This document shows positions 1-10,037 of a stretch of DNA of 64,000 bases, piece after piece (the stretch's first letter is position 1; each line of letters opens with the position of its first letter). Source of the DNA: Bartonella taylorii (GTDB lineage Bacteria > Pseudomonadota > Alphaproteobacteria > Rhizobiales > Rhizobiaceae). Below the pieces are notes generated by a model. The model made no database searches and was not told where the DNA came from. It worked only from the letters and a program-made list of their open reading frames with translations. The position numbers and the translations under genes were made by a program. The stretch is from contig NZ_CP083693.1 in assembly GCF_023920105.1 (NCBI RefSeq), positions 947,001 to 1,011,000 on the forward strand, in the 5' to 3' direction.

Positions 1-546
1 ATCAGAAATAAGTCGATTATAACCAAATGACGTGCCTCGCTCACAAAGCATAACATTCAGATTACCACTTTGCGTAACCTTTCTTAAAACATTTTCCATA
101 TCCCATGGTGCCAGAAACTGTCCTTTTTTAATATTGATAACACGGCCCGTTTTGGCTGCTGCTGTCAAAAGATCTGTTTGACGACATAAAAAAGCGGGTA
201 TTTGCAAAATATCTACCGTTGACGCAACAAGTGTGCATTGCTCTTCTGTATGAACATCAGTCAATACCGGACAATTAAATTCCTTCTTCAAATCAGAAAA
301 AATAGCCATTGCTTTTTCAAGACCAATGCCACGTGCCGCACTTATGGATGTTCTGTTGGCTTTATCGTAACTAGATTTATAAACAAACCCAATACCAATT
401 TGATCTGTAATTGTTTTAATCCGTCCAGCCATTTCAAAAGCATGATCTCGGCTTTCCATCTGGCACGGTCCCGCAATCAATGAAAGAGAGGCTCTATTTG
501 AAAAGATAACATTCCCAACTTTCACAATGGCATTTGATTTAAACAT
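1..546 (-). CDS. kdsA: KDO-8-phosphate synthase, 5' part (gene runs off the window)
   Basis: Condenses arabinose-5-phosphate with phosphoenolpyruvate to give KDO-8-phosphate for the inner core of LPS; cytosolic. Only residues 1-182 of a protein that is normally about 280 residues are inside the window; the 3' end lies left of base 1. Visible family motifs are LIAGPCQMES near residue 23, SSYDKANRTS, the QIPAFLCRQTDLL segment, INIKKGQFLAPWDM and LCERGTSFGYN at the edge. The start is the ATG at 546. It follows pyrG by 36 bases on the same strand, the tpiA-secG-pyrG-kdsA order I recall from Brucella-type genomes (eno usually follows). Identity is secure from the motifs. Confidence 0.95.
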   Translation of the reverse strand, partial: MFKSNAIVKVGNVIFSNRASLSLIAGPCQMESRDHAFEMAGRIKTITDQIGIGFVYKSSYDKANRTSISAARGIGLEKAMAIFSDLKKEFNCPVLTDVHTEEQCTLVASTVDILQIPAFLCRQTDLLTAAAKTGRVINIKKGQFLAPWDMENVLRKVTQSGNLNVMLCERGTSFGYNRLISD

Positions 547-582
547 TATATCCCTCAAAAAGCAAATAATCCAATTTATGCA

Positions 583-2211
583 TTAAACTAATCGGCTCTG
601 TTCCACAGTGGCTTTAATAAAAGAAGAAAAAAGCGGGTGTGGATCAAATGGACGTGACTTTAATTCTGGATGATATTGAACACCTATGAACCATGGATGA
701 TCTACATATTCTATTGTTTCTGGCAAAATACCATCTGGAGACATACCAGAAAAAATCAAACCACACTGTTCTAGCTTGTCTTTATAATCAATATTTACTT
801 CATAACGATGACGATGTCGTTCACAAATCCTTGTCCTCCCATAAATTTGGGCAATATGGCTGCCTACCTTTAATTCAGCTGCAAAAGCACCAAGGCGCAT
901 TGATCCACCAAGATTTCCACATTTTGTACGTTTCTCAAGAACATCCCCTTTGAGCCATTCTGTCATCAAACCCACAATTGGATTTTTTGTTTCGCAAAAT
1001 TCACTTGATGAAGCATTTTCAATCTGTGCAATATTGCGCGCAGCTTCTATGCAAGCCAATTGCATTCCAAAGCAAATACCTAAAAACGGAACTTTAAGTT
1101 CCCGCGCAAATTGAATCGCTTGAATTTTACCTTCTGCACCACGTGCTCCAAACGCACCAGGAACCAAAATTCCATGAACTTTTTGCAAATAGGACGCAGA
1201 TTCTTCTTTTTCAAGAAGTTCCGCTTCAATCCATTCAATATTAACTTTTACTTTATTGGCTAAACCACCATGCGCAATCGCTTCAGTAAGAGATTTATAA
1301 GCATCCTTCAATCCCGTATATTTCCCAACAACAGCAACTGTTACTTCCCCTTCAGGATGGTGAATCCGATGTGTAATATCTTCCCAACGATCCATTTTAG
1401 GTTTAGGTGTCGGATTTATTCCAAAAGCGGAAAGAACTTCTGAATCTAACCCCTCTTTATGATATGCTATGGGAACATCATAAATCGTTGGCATATCCAA
1501 TGCCTGAATAACTGCATTTGGGCGAACATTACAAAAAAGTGATAATTTACTCCGTTCTGTTTCTGGAATAGGACGATCTGCACGTACCAATAAAATATCA
1601 GGGGCAATACCAATTGATTGTAATTCTTTGACCGAATGTTGTGTTGGTTTGGTTTTTAACTCACCAGCCGAAGAGATATAAGGCATTAATGTAAGATGTA
1701 CATAAACAACACTTTGCCTCGGCAATTCATTTTGGAGCTGACGAATCGCTTCTAGAAACGGCATTGCTTCAATATCACCAACCGTTCCACCTATTTCACA
1801 CAAAACAAAGTCAAATTCTTCGTTTTCCGTAGTAATGAATCTCTTAATTTCATCGGTAACATGAGGAATAACCTGAACCGTTGCCCCCAAATAATCACCA
1901 CGTCGTTCTCGTTCAATGATATTGCGATAAATACGCCCTGTTGTGATATTATCTTGGCTATTTGCAGAACGGCCGGTAAAACGCTCATAATGACCAAGAT
2001 CAAGATCGGTTTCTGCACCATCGTCAGTTACAAACACTTCCCCATGTTGATAAGGTGACATGGTACCTGGATCAACATTCAAATAAGGATCAAGCTTGCG
2101 AAGCCGTACACGGTACCCACGAGCCTGCAATAATGCAGCTAACGCCGCTGCAGCAATACCTTTTCCAAGGGAAGAAACCACACCACCAGTAATAAAAACA
2201 TAACGTGCCAT
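583..2211 (-). CDS. pyrG: CTP synthase
   Basis: Amidates UTP to CTP with ATP and glutamine, the last step of pyrimidine nucleotide synthesis. The 542-residue length is normal. The N-terminal synthetase domain opens with the P-loop-like [13 protein letters not shown]. The C-terminal class I glutamine amidotransferase domain has the nucleophile loop FLGICFGMQ near residue 380 and the catalytic His-Glu pair in [10 protein letters not shown] near 515. No key residue appears changed. It sits 128 bases downstream of secG, with a terminator-like hairpin between them, so part of its transcription may start from its own promoter. Confidence 0.97.
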   Translation of the reverse strand: MARYVFITGGVVSSLGKGIAAAALAALLQARGYRVRLRKLDPYLNVDPGTMSPYQHGEVFVTDDGAETDLDLGHYERFTGRSANSQDNITTGRIYRNIIERERRGDYLGATVQVIPHVTDEIKRFITTENEEFDFVLCEIGGTVGDIEAMPFLEAIRQLQNELPRQSVVYVHLTLMPYISSAGELKTKPTQHSVKELQSIGIAPDILLVRADRPIPETERSKLSLFCNVRPNAVIQALDMPTIYDVPIAYHKEGLDSEVLSAFGINPTPKPKMDRWEDITHRIHHPEGEVTVAVVGKYTGLKDAYKSLTEAIAHGGLANKVKVNIEWIEAELLEKEESASYLQKVHGILVPGAFGARGAEGKIQAIQFARELKVPFLGICFGMQLACIEAARNIAQIENASSSEFCETKNPIVGLMTEWLKGDVLEKRTKCGNLGGSMRLGAFAAELKVGSHIAQIYGRTRICERHRHRYEVNIDYKDKLEQCGLIFSGMSPDGILPETIEYVDHPWFIGVQYHPELKSRPFDPHPLFSSFIKATVEQSRLV

Positions 2212-2289
2212 GGGCTTATGTTGATAAGCAGTTTATCATGATTTTTCCAGTAAAAAATGCAAAAAGAAACAATTTTTCTTCTATAAAAT

Positions 2290-2316
2290 AAAAAAGGTGA
2301 AATAATCACCTTTTTT
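2290..2316 (-). terminator. Terminator-like hairpin between secG and pyrG
   Basis: An 11-base perfect inverted repeat (2290-2300 and 2306-2316) with a five-base loop. Read on the minus strand it ends in six T residues, as an intrinsic terminator of tpiA-secG would. The stem is A/T-rich with a GGTGA/TCACC core, so termination may be partial. Confidence 0.55.
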
Positions 2317-2339
2317 AAAATCTATACTTTCTTAAAAAA

Positions 2340-2795
2340 CTATTTTATACTGTCATCCAGAATTGGATTTTCATGGACCGGTGGAACTGGATTTTCAACT
2401 TCAGGACCTGTAGGCTGTTTTTGCTCCTGAGGCAAAACCGAAGTATCTCCTAGCTGTTCAAGAATAGAAGGTTGAGACTCTCCACCTGATGATGGGACTG
2501 CTTCTGAAGCCCCTTTACTTGTGGAGTTCTGTTCTGAATTAACCGGAATACGTTTGAGAATATCAGAACTGGAATTTGATATACTCCCCACCACAGTAAG
2601 CCCAATGGACACAGCAAAAAAACAACATGCTAAAATAGCAGTCAAACGTGTTAAGGGATTTTTGGTCCCACGCGTCCTCATCAATCCAGAACCACTACTC
2701 ACACCAAGCCCACCACCTTCCGAAGGCTGAATTAGTATAACGCCAACCAAAGTAATAACAACCAAAAAATGGATAACAATAAGTACTGTTTGCAT
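2340..2795 (-). CDS. secG: Preprotein translocase subunit SecG
   Basis: Small auxiliary subunit of the SecYEG translocon in the inner membrane. Two membrane segments are visible, about residues 3-21 and 48-70, separated by the conserved loop VILIQPSEGGGLGVSSG. The tail after residue 75 is long, Ser/Pro/Gln-rich and probably disordered, which makes the protein 151 residues, longer than the E. coli form (about 110) but usual for Rhizobiales. It lies 81 bases downstream of tpiA on the same strand. Confidence 0.93.
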   Translation of the reverse strand: MQTVLIVIHFLVVITLVGVILIQPSEGGGLGVSSGSGLMRTRGTKNPLTRLTAILACCFFAVSIGLTVVGSISNSSSDILKRIPVNSEQNSTSKGASEAVPSSGGESQPSILEQLGDTSVLPQEQKQPTGPEVENPVPPVHENPILDDSIK

Positions 2796-2876
2796 AAACC
2801 CTGCTCTTCAAATAACTCTTCATGGCTATTTACACATAAATAACACATAATCCAAGAGGTAACCAAGATTCCTCTA

Positions 2877-3641
2877 TTATAATTTACGATAAACATCGCA
2901 AATAGTTAAAAAATCAATCGCTTTTAAGCTTGCTCCACCTATCAGAGCACCATTAACATGCGTAGTCCCCAAAAGCTCAAATGCATTGGATGGTTTAACT
3001 GATCCACCATAAAGTAAACGCATTTTATCCCCTTCGTCACCAAAACGAGAGCGCATCTCATCACGAATAAAATTATGCACTTCTGCAACATCTGCTGAAG
3101 TAGCCGTATTTCCTGTGCCTATAGCCCATACAGGCTCATAAGCGATAATAACATTCTCTGCTGTTGCATCACTTGGCAAAGATTCCTTAAGCTGTCGCGT
3201 AAGTACATCCAACACTTTATTATTTTTGCGCTCCTCTAATGTTTCGCCAATACAAACAAGAGCAACAAGACCTGCTCGCCACGCCGCTTGCACTTTAGCG
3301 CAAACAATTGCATCACTCTCCTGATAAACTGTGCGACGTTCCGAATGCCCAATAATGACATGACTTGCTCCTGCTTCTTTAAGCATAAAAGCTGAAACAT
3401 CTCCGGTATAAGGGCCATGATCATCAAAATGACAATTTTGCCCCCCTAAGAGAAGATTTTCACCACCTAAAGTATCAGAAGCACGCGATAAAAGTGTTGT
3501 TGGAACACAAATAAGCGCTTCAAACAAACGTCCTAAATCAGAGCTAACACCCGCAGCAATGGCACGCAATTCTCCAAGCGATTCACCAGTTCCATTCATT
3601 TTCCAATTTCCAGCAATAAAAGGCCGAATATTTGGAGACAT
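2877..3641 (-). CDS. tpiA: Triosephosphate isomerase
   Basis: Interconverts dihydroxyacetone phosphate and glyceraldehyde-3-phosphate in glycolysis and gluconeogenesis. The catalytic residues are present: Lys14 in AGNWKMNG, His99 in IIGHSERR and Glu169 in AYEPVWAIGTG, with the phosphate-binding LYGGSVKP near the C-terminus. At 254 residues it has the usual length. It is the first gene of the leftward tpiA-secG-pyrG-kdsA group and is divergent from the PpiD-like gene, with about 155 bases between them for both promoters. Confidence 0.97.
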   Translation of the reverse strand: MSPNIRPFIAGNWKMNGTGESLGELRAIAAGVSSDLGRLFEALICVPTTLLSRASDTLGGENLLLGGQNCHFDDHGPYTGDVSAFMLKEAGASHVIIGHSERRTVYQESDAIVCAKVQAAWRAGLVALVCIGETLEERKNNKVLDVLTRQLKESLPSDATAENVIIAYEPVWAIGTGNTATSADVAEVHNFIRDEMRSRFGDEGDKMRLLYGGSVKPSNAFELLGTTHVNGALIGGASLKAIDFLTICDVYRKL

Positions 3642-3796
3642 ATCTTCACCTCAAGAGCTATCACAACACATTGTTTATCTTTAGGTATCAAATTATAAAA
3701 TGAAAGCAAGTCTTTAAGCTTGCATCTTTTGTATCTTTATTGCACATTCCGTTACTGCTTTGATAAATAATTTATGCCAAAATATGGAATTGAACG

Positions 3797-5686
3797 ATGC
3801 TTGACATCTTAAGAAACGCTACAAAATCTTGGGTTGCTAGGATTTTCCTTGCTATTTTGCTCGTATGCTTCATCCTTTTATGGGGAATCCCACAATTACA
3901 TACAAAGAGTGAAAGAGACCTTCTTACTTCGGGAAAATCCACAATAACTGTCGATGATTATCGTCTCGCACTTGCTGATCAAAGCGCACGTTTAGCACTC
4001 GCATCTCATCTTGGACGAATGTTTACACCAGATGAAATACAGCAATATAAAATTCCCGCTTTTGTTTTCACTCAGTTGCAAAAAGATGTACTGTTTGATG
4101 AACAGGTGCGTAAACTGAAAATTAGTCTTTCAAAAGATACGATGGCTCGTATTCTTGGTGCTGATAATATGTTTCAAATAAATGGCGTCTTTGATAAGAA
4201 TTTATTTCGTAACTATCTTCAGAATTTACATATCAGCGAAAGTAATTTCCTTGATTATTACACCAAAAAAGAAAAGCGTAATCAACTCATTTCAGCTTCG
4301 CTATCTGGAATAAAGGCACCAAATCTCTTTTATAAAGCGCTCGCTCTTTATCAAGGTGAAAGCCGTATTGCCGATTATCTCGTTATTGATCTCAAAGAAA
4401 AGAAAACAATTTCTGACCCCGATCAAGAAACATTGCAAAAATGGTTTGAAACGCATAGAAATGAATTTCGTACCCCAGAATACCGTACTGTTTCTTTATT
4501 AACTATGACATCGGCTGAGATTGTAAAACTCAAAGATATTTCAGCAGATGAAGTGAAAGCCTTTTATACACAAAATACTTCGCATTTTAGGACTCCTGAA
4601 AAACGTACGATTGAAGAATTACGATTCCCTACACGCGAAGCTGCCGATAATGCGGCAAAAAAAATAGCCGATGGATTGAGTTTTGATGAGCTCGTTAAAG
4701 CTGAAAACAAAACTCTCAATGACGTAAAAAAAGGGCCTTTTACAGAGAATGACCTTTCTAGTCACCTAGCATCTGAAATTTTTGAACTCAAACAAGGGCA
4801 AATTAGCGCTGTCATCAATGACTTACAAGGTCCTGTCATCATTCGTGTAACACATATTGAACCTTCAGTCTCTATTCCCTTTGAAAAGGTAGAAGAAAAT
4901 ATTCGCCAAACACTCGCCCAAAATCGTGCTGTAGATGATATGCGTAACAATTATACAGCAATTGAAAATGCACGTTTTGAGGGAGCTTCTCTTAAAGAGC
5001 TTGCTGAGCAATACAAATTGCCTATGCGCACAATCACTATTGATAAAACAGGAAAGACGATTGAAGGCGTAATACTTACGGATTTACCCCAGAAAGATAT
5101 TTTATTGAACGCCATCTATCAATCAAATGAAGGTATCGATCTTGATCCTCTCCCCCTTCAAAAAGGTGGATATCTCTGGTATAGAGTAGATAAAATTATC
5201 CCTGCCCGCGATAAAACATTTGAAGAAGCCAAGCGAGACGCGCTTTCCCAATGGAAAAGTGAAGAAGTCCAACGCCTTCTTGATGAAAAGGCCAAAGATG
5301 CCCTCAAACAACTCACCGAAGGGAAGACTCTCGTTTCTCTTGCCAAGACACTTGGTGTCATAAAACAAACAACACAAGCCCTACGGCGCCAAGACTCATC
5401 GGAAATTCTTGGAGCTGAAGGTGTTAAAGCGTTATTTTCTGGACCTAAAGGTCATTATGGCATAGTAAAAGGTCCAGTAGCAAAAAACCGTATCATTTAT
5501 CAAATAAAGACCGTAACCATTCCTCAAGACATTACCGCTCATACTCTTTCATCTGATATCCGTACCAATATAGATATGATAATGAGAGAGGATCTAAAAC
5601 TAGAAATGCTACAAATTGCTAATAAAGAAGACCCTTTGGAAATTAATAGCACGTATTATAACCAAATCTTCAACACTCTCCAGTAA
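3797..5686 (+). CDS. ppiD: PpiD-like peptidyl-prolyl isomerase / periplasmic chaperone
   Basis: Membrane-anchored periplasmic folding factor expected to act on proteins leaving the Sec translocon. At 629 residues it matches PpiD. A single N-terminal anchor (about residues 14-34, IFLAILLVCFILLWGIPQL) is followed by a SurA-N-like helical region to about residue 200. A parvulin-type PPIase domain spans roughly 250-350, with FDELVKAEN and a GPFTENDL/ FELKQGQIS stretch, and a second degenerate module follows. Catalytic activity of PpiD parvulin domains is often weak, so chaperone function is the safer claim. It is divergent from tpiA. In relatives as I recall them, trp and moa genes follow; here about 680 gene-free bases follow. 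Confidence 0.88.
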   Translation: MLDILRNATKSWVARIFLAILLVCFILLWGIPQLHTKSERDLLTSGKSTITVDDYRLALADQSARLALASHLGRMFTPDEIQQYKIPAFVFTQLQKDVLFDEQVRKLKISLSKDTMARILGADNMFQINGVFDKNLFRNYLQNLHISESNFLDYYTKKEKRNQLISASLSGIKAPNLFYKALALYQGESRIADYLVIDLKEKKTISDPDQETLQKWFETHRNEFRTPEYRTVSLLTMTSAEIVKLKDISADEVKAFYTQNTSHFRTPEKRTIEELRFPTREAADNAAKKIADGLSFDELVKAENKTLNDVKKGPFTENDLSSHLASEIFELKQGQISAVINDLQGPVIIRVTHIEPSVSIPFEKVEENIRQTLAQNRAVDDMRNNYTAIENARFEGASLKELAEQYKLPMRTITIDKTGKTIEGVILTDLPQKDILLNAIYQSNEGIDLDPLPLQKGGYLWYRVDKIIPARDKTFEEAKRDALSQWKSEEVQRLLDEKAKDALKQLTEGKTLVSLAKTLGVIKQTTQALRRQDSSEILGAEGVKALFSGPKGHYGIVKGPVAKNRIIYQIKTVTIPQDITAHTLSSDIRTNIDMIMREDLKLEMLQIANKEDPLEINSTYYNQIFNTLQ

Positions 5687-6368
5687 AAATGTTGTAAATA
5701 ATTTGTAGTATTTAGGTAATAAAATCGCAATCAGAGCTTCTCCTATAACTGAGGAAGAAAAGTAATTTTCTTTTTCGTTAGTATCAGAATGAGTAACGTC
5801 TGTAAAAATAATAAGGTTTTTTGCAAATTTGCAAGTCCGCAAAAAAGTAGTAGATACAATTTAAAGTATAGTTTTTTCAGTGTACAAAAATATTATCTAT
5901 TCAAGCTGAGACTGTAGATGTTGTCATGATAAAAAATCATCAATTATAGTTTCATGGTTTTCCTACAGTTAGAAATTTTCTGTAGGATAAAAAAGTGATT
6001 TCTTTCATAAAACAGAAATCATGCATCACCAAAAATGTGCCCCATCCATACATTCATACATTTACATGCTGAATGTTATAAACCCAATATGACAAAAAAA
6101 CAGCCGATGTATTGCATAAATTTGATCTTAGGTTTTTCATTTTCTAAACCATATACCGATATACAGCGCTAAACAAAATGAACAACTCATGAAAACAACA
6201 TACGATATCTTCAACCTCATGAGTCCAATTCCTAACTGTTCTAAAATCATCCTTATCAACATGTTAGCAGTGTCTCCAGAATGATAAAAAAGGATTTGGA
6301 TCATAATATCGCAGTTACCGTCAACACATTTACTGATTTTCCTGTTCTTGGATAATATTCTTTTATCC
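5687..6368. other. Gene-poor stretch after ppiD with two hairpins
   Basis: About 680 bases with no credible gene. A minus-strand 85-codon frame (6137-6394) runs into the next gene's 3' end and has no recognisable motif, so I do not call it. Two adjacent hairpins lie 275-335 bases after ppiD: stems 5961-5968/5980-5987 (TCCTACAG/CTGTAGGA) and 5997-6003/6014-6020 (GATTTCT/AGAAATC). They could end the ppiD transcript, but neither has a convincing T-run, so this is weak. Confidence 0.4.
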
Positions 6369-7229
6369 TTATAATATCTTTGGAAAATTACCACTTATTG
6401 CTGCCCTTGTTATCACCCAACAGCGATGAATCAATGGTAAAGTTGCACTTTCTTGAAAAACTGCGGCTCCCAACTGTACCGCTTTTTGAAGAGATGCTGG
6501 TATAATGGCCAATGGAAGAAATGCTGGTTTAAGCATTTTAGGCAAACCACTAGAATACTCGTAAAATTTGATATAACGATCTCGCGATAACGCTACCATA
6601 GCTTCAACAATGTAGCACTTTTGTTTATCACTGACACGATTAGCTTCCAAATCCTCCCTATCCACTCCTACAGCCTTTAGCATATCATCAGGTAAATAAT
6701 ATTGATATCGTGACTGCATGCATGATAAAAGGCGCAATATACCACTTAATCCTTGAGCAATCCCTGCATATTCATAAACATTTGTAAAATCTTGTGCCGC
6801 ATCAGGATCTAATATCTGACAAGAAAGCTGTAAAATTATACTCGCTGTCTCGTTACAATAGAATTCGAGATCATGAAGAGTTGCTATTGGATTGTGGTAA
6901 AGATCTAAAATCTGTGCATCGCAGTAACGTAAAAAAGCTGTTTTAGGCAAATTAAAAAGCGTCATTGCTGTAAACAAATCACTCAGAATCGGATTATTTT
7001 TATTCTTTTGCATTTCACCATTAGCGATAGAGTCATACCACCAGCGTAATCGTATCTCACCGATAAGCGGATTATGTACACTTTCACGAATACGAGAAAC
7101 TTCTACATTAAAAGCATAAAGAGCAGCTAATGCTCTACGCTTTTTTTTAGGTGCAAATAAAACCGATATATAGCGATCACGATCTGTGGCACGTAAAATA
7201 CCAAGACAATAAGGAAGAAAATCTATCAT
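6369..7229 (-). CDS. Squalene/phytoene synthase-fold protein, NDUFAF6-like
   Basis: The 286-residue protein has the all-helical squalene/phytoene synthase fold signature: ALYAFNVEVSRIRE, GEIRLRWWYD, and the FYCNETAS and YAGIAQGLSGILRLL segments. True synthases bind Mg-diphosphate through two Asp-rich motifs. Here the second position reads LSGILRLL instead of the usual TNILRDxxED, so prenyl-synthase chemistry is doubtful. The nearby Mth938-domain gene is the homologue of mitochondrial NDUFAF3, and NDUFAF6 belongs to this same fold family. That pairing suggests a role in respiratory complex I assembly, which is inference from homology and context. Automated labels of phytoene synthase would probably mislead. 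Confidence 0.75.
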   Translation of the reverse strand: MIDFLPYCLGILRATDRDRYISVLFAPKKKRRALAALYAFNVEVSRIRESVHNPLIGEIRLRWWYDSIANGEMQKNKNNPILSDLFTAMTLFNLPKTAFLRYCDAQILDLYHNPIATLHDLEFYCNETASIILQLSCQILDPDAAQDFTNVYEYAGIAQGLSGILRLLSCMQSRYQYYLPDDMLKAVGVDREDLEANRVSDKQKCYIVEAMVALSRDRYIKFYEYSSGLPKMLKPAFLPLAIIPASLQKAVQLGAAVFQESATLPLIHRCWVITRAAISGNFPKIL

Positions 7230-8397
7230 TTTATGACACCTATTAACTTCCTTTTTTAGTAATTAACATTCTATTTTTATTCATATTTAAAAATGATAGA
7301 TGATCAAGTACAGCTAAAAGAATAAAACTTTCAAAGGTACCTCTACACTGTATTACGAATTAAAACTTCTTTTCTAGGTATTTTTTAGCAGCACCAAACA
7401 GCCAAAGTATTTTTATTTCTAAAAAGTTAACTTCGAGCTACAATATAGCCATTTTAGAATGAAAGTTAATAAACAGGGAAATTATTACAAAGACCTGTCG
7501 TTTGCATCTACGCTTCTACTAAAATGAAAGAGCAGATAATAATTACCTTGAAGCATAAACGAGTCAAATGCATAAAATTTCATTCGCTTTTACATGCAAC
7601 CGAGAAAAGCTATTTGCCTTTCGATGTCAGAATATCTCATAGCATCACCTGCAAAACTATAAAAAACTAGAAAGAGGCAAAGGTAAAACATTTGAAAAAC
7701 ACTAATACGCTGTTTAAGGAGTTGGGCATTTGATACGTCGAGTCTGTGTGCTCAAAACAATTCAAGTGCAATCTGTTCAAAAAAAAAACGGAATGGCTGT
7801 TTGGATAGAGAAAGACATTGAGAAATATTATTACAAATAGCATCATGGAACGCATGAGCATATCTAAATTGAAGTATTTCTGTATACAGGTTTAAAGATG
7901 AGGGCGATGCAGTATGAATCGCTGAAAAAATAGAAAAAATGATATGATTTATCTAAATAGAAAAAAATAAATTTCAAACAGATGCCTTTCTTCCTATTTT
8001 ACCTAAACTAAGAATCATTAAAATTAATCTTATCGAGCTTGAAACATTCATTTGTAGAAAAACTGCAAAAAACTAACCAAAACAAGTTTTTGCGCCTGTT
8101 TTATAATACTTGTACTCAAGCAGATAAAAAAAATCAGCGCAGAAATTTAAACAATCAGCAATAACATGCTCAGCAAAATCAGACATAGTAATGTCACAAC
8201 TTAAAATCCTTTTTGACTGGACAGATGATAGAATACTATCTCTTTGTACAAAATATGCTAATTATAAAAGTTTCGCTCTTGAACCGACAAAAAAGCTCCC
8301 CCAAAAATGAGAGGTAGGAATAAAAAATTCTATAAAATCAATAAATATAATAATTTTCTTGTATTTAACTGAGGCATTCACTGTATTAAATAATCCA
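7230..8397. other. 1.17 kb stretch without a recognisable gene
   Basis: All frames are broken by frequent stops. The longest open frame (minus strand 7667-7861, 64 codons) has no family motif. Short plus-strand stretches around 7590-7900 look faintly coding but are interrupted. The region lies between two same-strand genes that are usually neighbours in relatives, so it is probably an eroded gene or remnant of a rearrangement. I see no insertion-sequence ends or tRNA. Confidence 0.5.
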
Positions 8398-8784
8398 TTA
8401 TTCCACCGCAAATAATAACGCCGCAACTGCACGATCCTCAGCTAACAAAACATTAAATGTACGTACTGCTGCTCCCGTACTCATTGTATCTGATGAAATA
8501 CGCTTTTCCCATAAAAGCACCCGTAATTCTTCAGGTAATCGCAATAATTCAATACCAGTACCTATTAACAAAACGTCAATATAAGATGATTCTTCTAAAA
8601 CACGAGATATATCCCCTTGCGTGGGAATAGGTCCTACCATATCAATACCATAAATACCTGATGGCACACAGATAATAGAACCTCTATGAGACATATCAGC
8701 AAAACGAAATCCACCATTTCCATAAGCATCAATAGGTGCACGCCCTGGAAAATGTGCTTCACGGATTTGAATTGCATGGAACAT
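8398..8784 (-). CDS. Mth938-domain protein (DUF498), NDUFAF3-like
   Basis: A 128-residue single-domain protein of the Mth938/DUF498 family. The diagnostic parts are ISRVLEESSYIDVLLIGTG, LPEELRVLLWEKRIS and the C-terminal STGAAVRTFNVLLAEDRAVA. The human homologue NDUFAF3 is a complex I assembly factor, and in many alphaproteobacteria this gene sits beside yajC-secDF and the squalene-synthase-fold gene. Here the order is kept but secDF is missing and the spacing is stretched. Function in the bacterium is inferred. Confidence 0.82.
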   Translation of the reverse strand: MFHAIQIREAHFPGRAPIDAYGNGGFRFADMSHRGSIICVPSGIYGIDMVGPIPTQGDISRVLEESSYIDVLLIGTGIELLRLPEELRVLLWEKRISSDTMSTGAAVRTFNVLLAEDRAVAALLFAVE

Positions 8785-9195
8785 AAGTAAGCATCCCTTA
8801 TTTTTGAAAACTCAATTGCGTTTTCTTCTCCCCTTAAAAGTCAGAAAAGGGTTTATAGTAAACGTTGATATCTTAATCATAATCCATATAGCACAATATT
8901 GATGCAAAATCTTTTATGAGAAATACACCTTGGTAATACAATAAATATATGAAAAGTTCGCAATAAATCGTAACTAAATGCTACATTTATTGAAACAGAT
9001 CATCTCTAAAAGAAAGATCTATCTTAACCTATTTGCTTAAAAACACAAAATCTCTGTTATACCAAAAACAATGACCTTATTCACAGGATAAGAGAATTTG
9101 CAGCAATACTCCGCAAATGAAATGTCTTTTATACAAAAGACAGCTCTTTTTATAAAAACTTGTCGTAAAAAAACATAACAAACTGCAATTATATT
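8785..9195. other. Gap where secDF usually lies
   Basis: About 410 bases between the Mth938 gene and yajC. In Brucella-type genomes, as I recall them, secDF (about 2.5 kb) occupies this spot. I found no stump of it on either strand. A hairpin at 9123-9130/9135-9142 (TGTCTTTT/AAAAGACA) lies about 55 bases after the yajC stop and may be a weak terminator. Nothing else is recognisable. Confidence 0.5.
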
Positions 9196-9642
9196 CTAAG
9201 ATTCATTTTCCTTTGATACAGCCTTTTTCTCTTTAAATGCACTCACATTTTCTTTCGCTGTAGTTTTAGATTTTTGCAGTGTTTTTGTTTTAACATTAAA
9301 TTTTGATTTTTTTTCCACAACCGGTTCGCCTTTAACACGAACATCAGCTAGTGTTGAGCGAATAACGCGAATATGTATACCATCACTAATTTCAACCTCT
9401 AACTCACCACTCTCATTGTAAACTTTCGTAATCTTGCCGATAATACCACCGCCGGTTATAACTGTATCACCACGACGCACAGCATTAAGCATTTCTTGAC
9501 GTTTTTTCATTTGCGCACGCTGTGGACGAATTATAAAAAAATACATAATTGCGAAAATTAAAAGGAACGGAATAAAATTTACAAGTGAGGTCCCATTGGA
9601 AACACCGCCTGCAACTTGAGCATAAGCGTTAGTAATCAACAT
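9196..9642 (-). CDS. yajC: Sec translocon accessory protein YajC
   Basis: Small single-pass inner-membrane protein that associates with SecDF and SecYEG. The membrane segment FIPFLLIFAIMYFFIIRP (about residues 23-40) is followed by the family core QRAQMKKRQEMLNAVRRGD and TVITGGGIIGKITKV. The tail from about residue 110 is very Lys/Glu-rich. At 148 residues it is longer than the E. coli protein (110), owing to this tail. Its usual partner gene secDF is not adjacent here. Confidence 0.93.
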   Translation of the reverse strand: MLITNAYAQVAGGVSNGTSLVNFIPFLLIFAIMYFFIIRPQRAQMKKRQEMLNAVRRGDTVITGGGIIGKITKVYNESGELEVEISDGIHIRVIRSTLADVRVKGEPVVEKKSKFNVKTKTLQKSKTTAKENVSAFKEKKAVSKENES

Positions 9643-10037
9643 TTTTATCTCCTATAGATTAAACTTCAGGTATTTCTCACTTTAACTAAAATAAAATTTG
9701 GGCTCAGAAAAAAGCTTTTTAGAGGATCTATCATACAAAGCGATAACTACATAATGTAATTACAGCCTTATAGGAAGGTAATAAATCTTTAAGAGATAGA
9801 AGGCAACGGACAAAAACTTCTTAAGAACAGATTTATTTTTATATCATTAAATATAGACATTCTCACTAATCGGAGAAATAAATGATACAAAATAATTTTC
9901 CTCCCTGCCAATGATCCCATCCAACTGTTCTCCTTAGCCTTATACTTTTTCCATCGAAATACTCTTGATTTAAGAAATTTGTTTGTTTTCTTTGAAGCCA
10001 TCTACTCTATAGATTTTCAAGATAAAGTCATTATGAG
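9643..10037. other. Gap between yajC and the LytM lipoprotein gene
   Basis: About 395 bases. A 70-codon minus-strand frame (9789-10001) is open and Lys/Arg-rich, with no motif I can name. In relatives an AAA-type ATPase gene (DUF815) may lie here, so this could be a remnant, but the similarity I can see is too weak to claim it. Confidence 0.35.

Noticed and set aside
6137..6394. 85-codon minus-strand frame overlapping the NDUFAF6-like gene's 3' end
   Set aside because: Overlap, lack of motif and lack of ribosome site make it unlikely to be coded.
7667..7861. 64-codon minus-strand frame
   Set aside because: No family signal; typical of chance frames in A/T-rich DNA.
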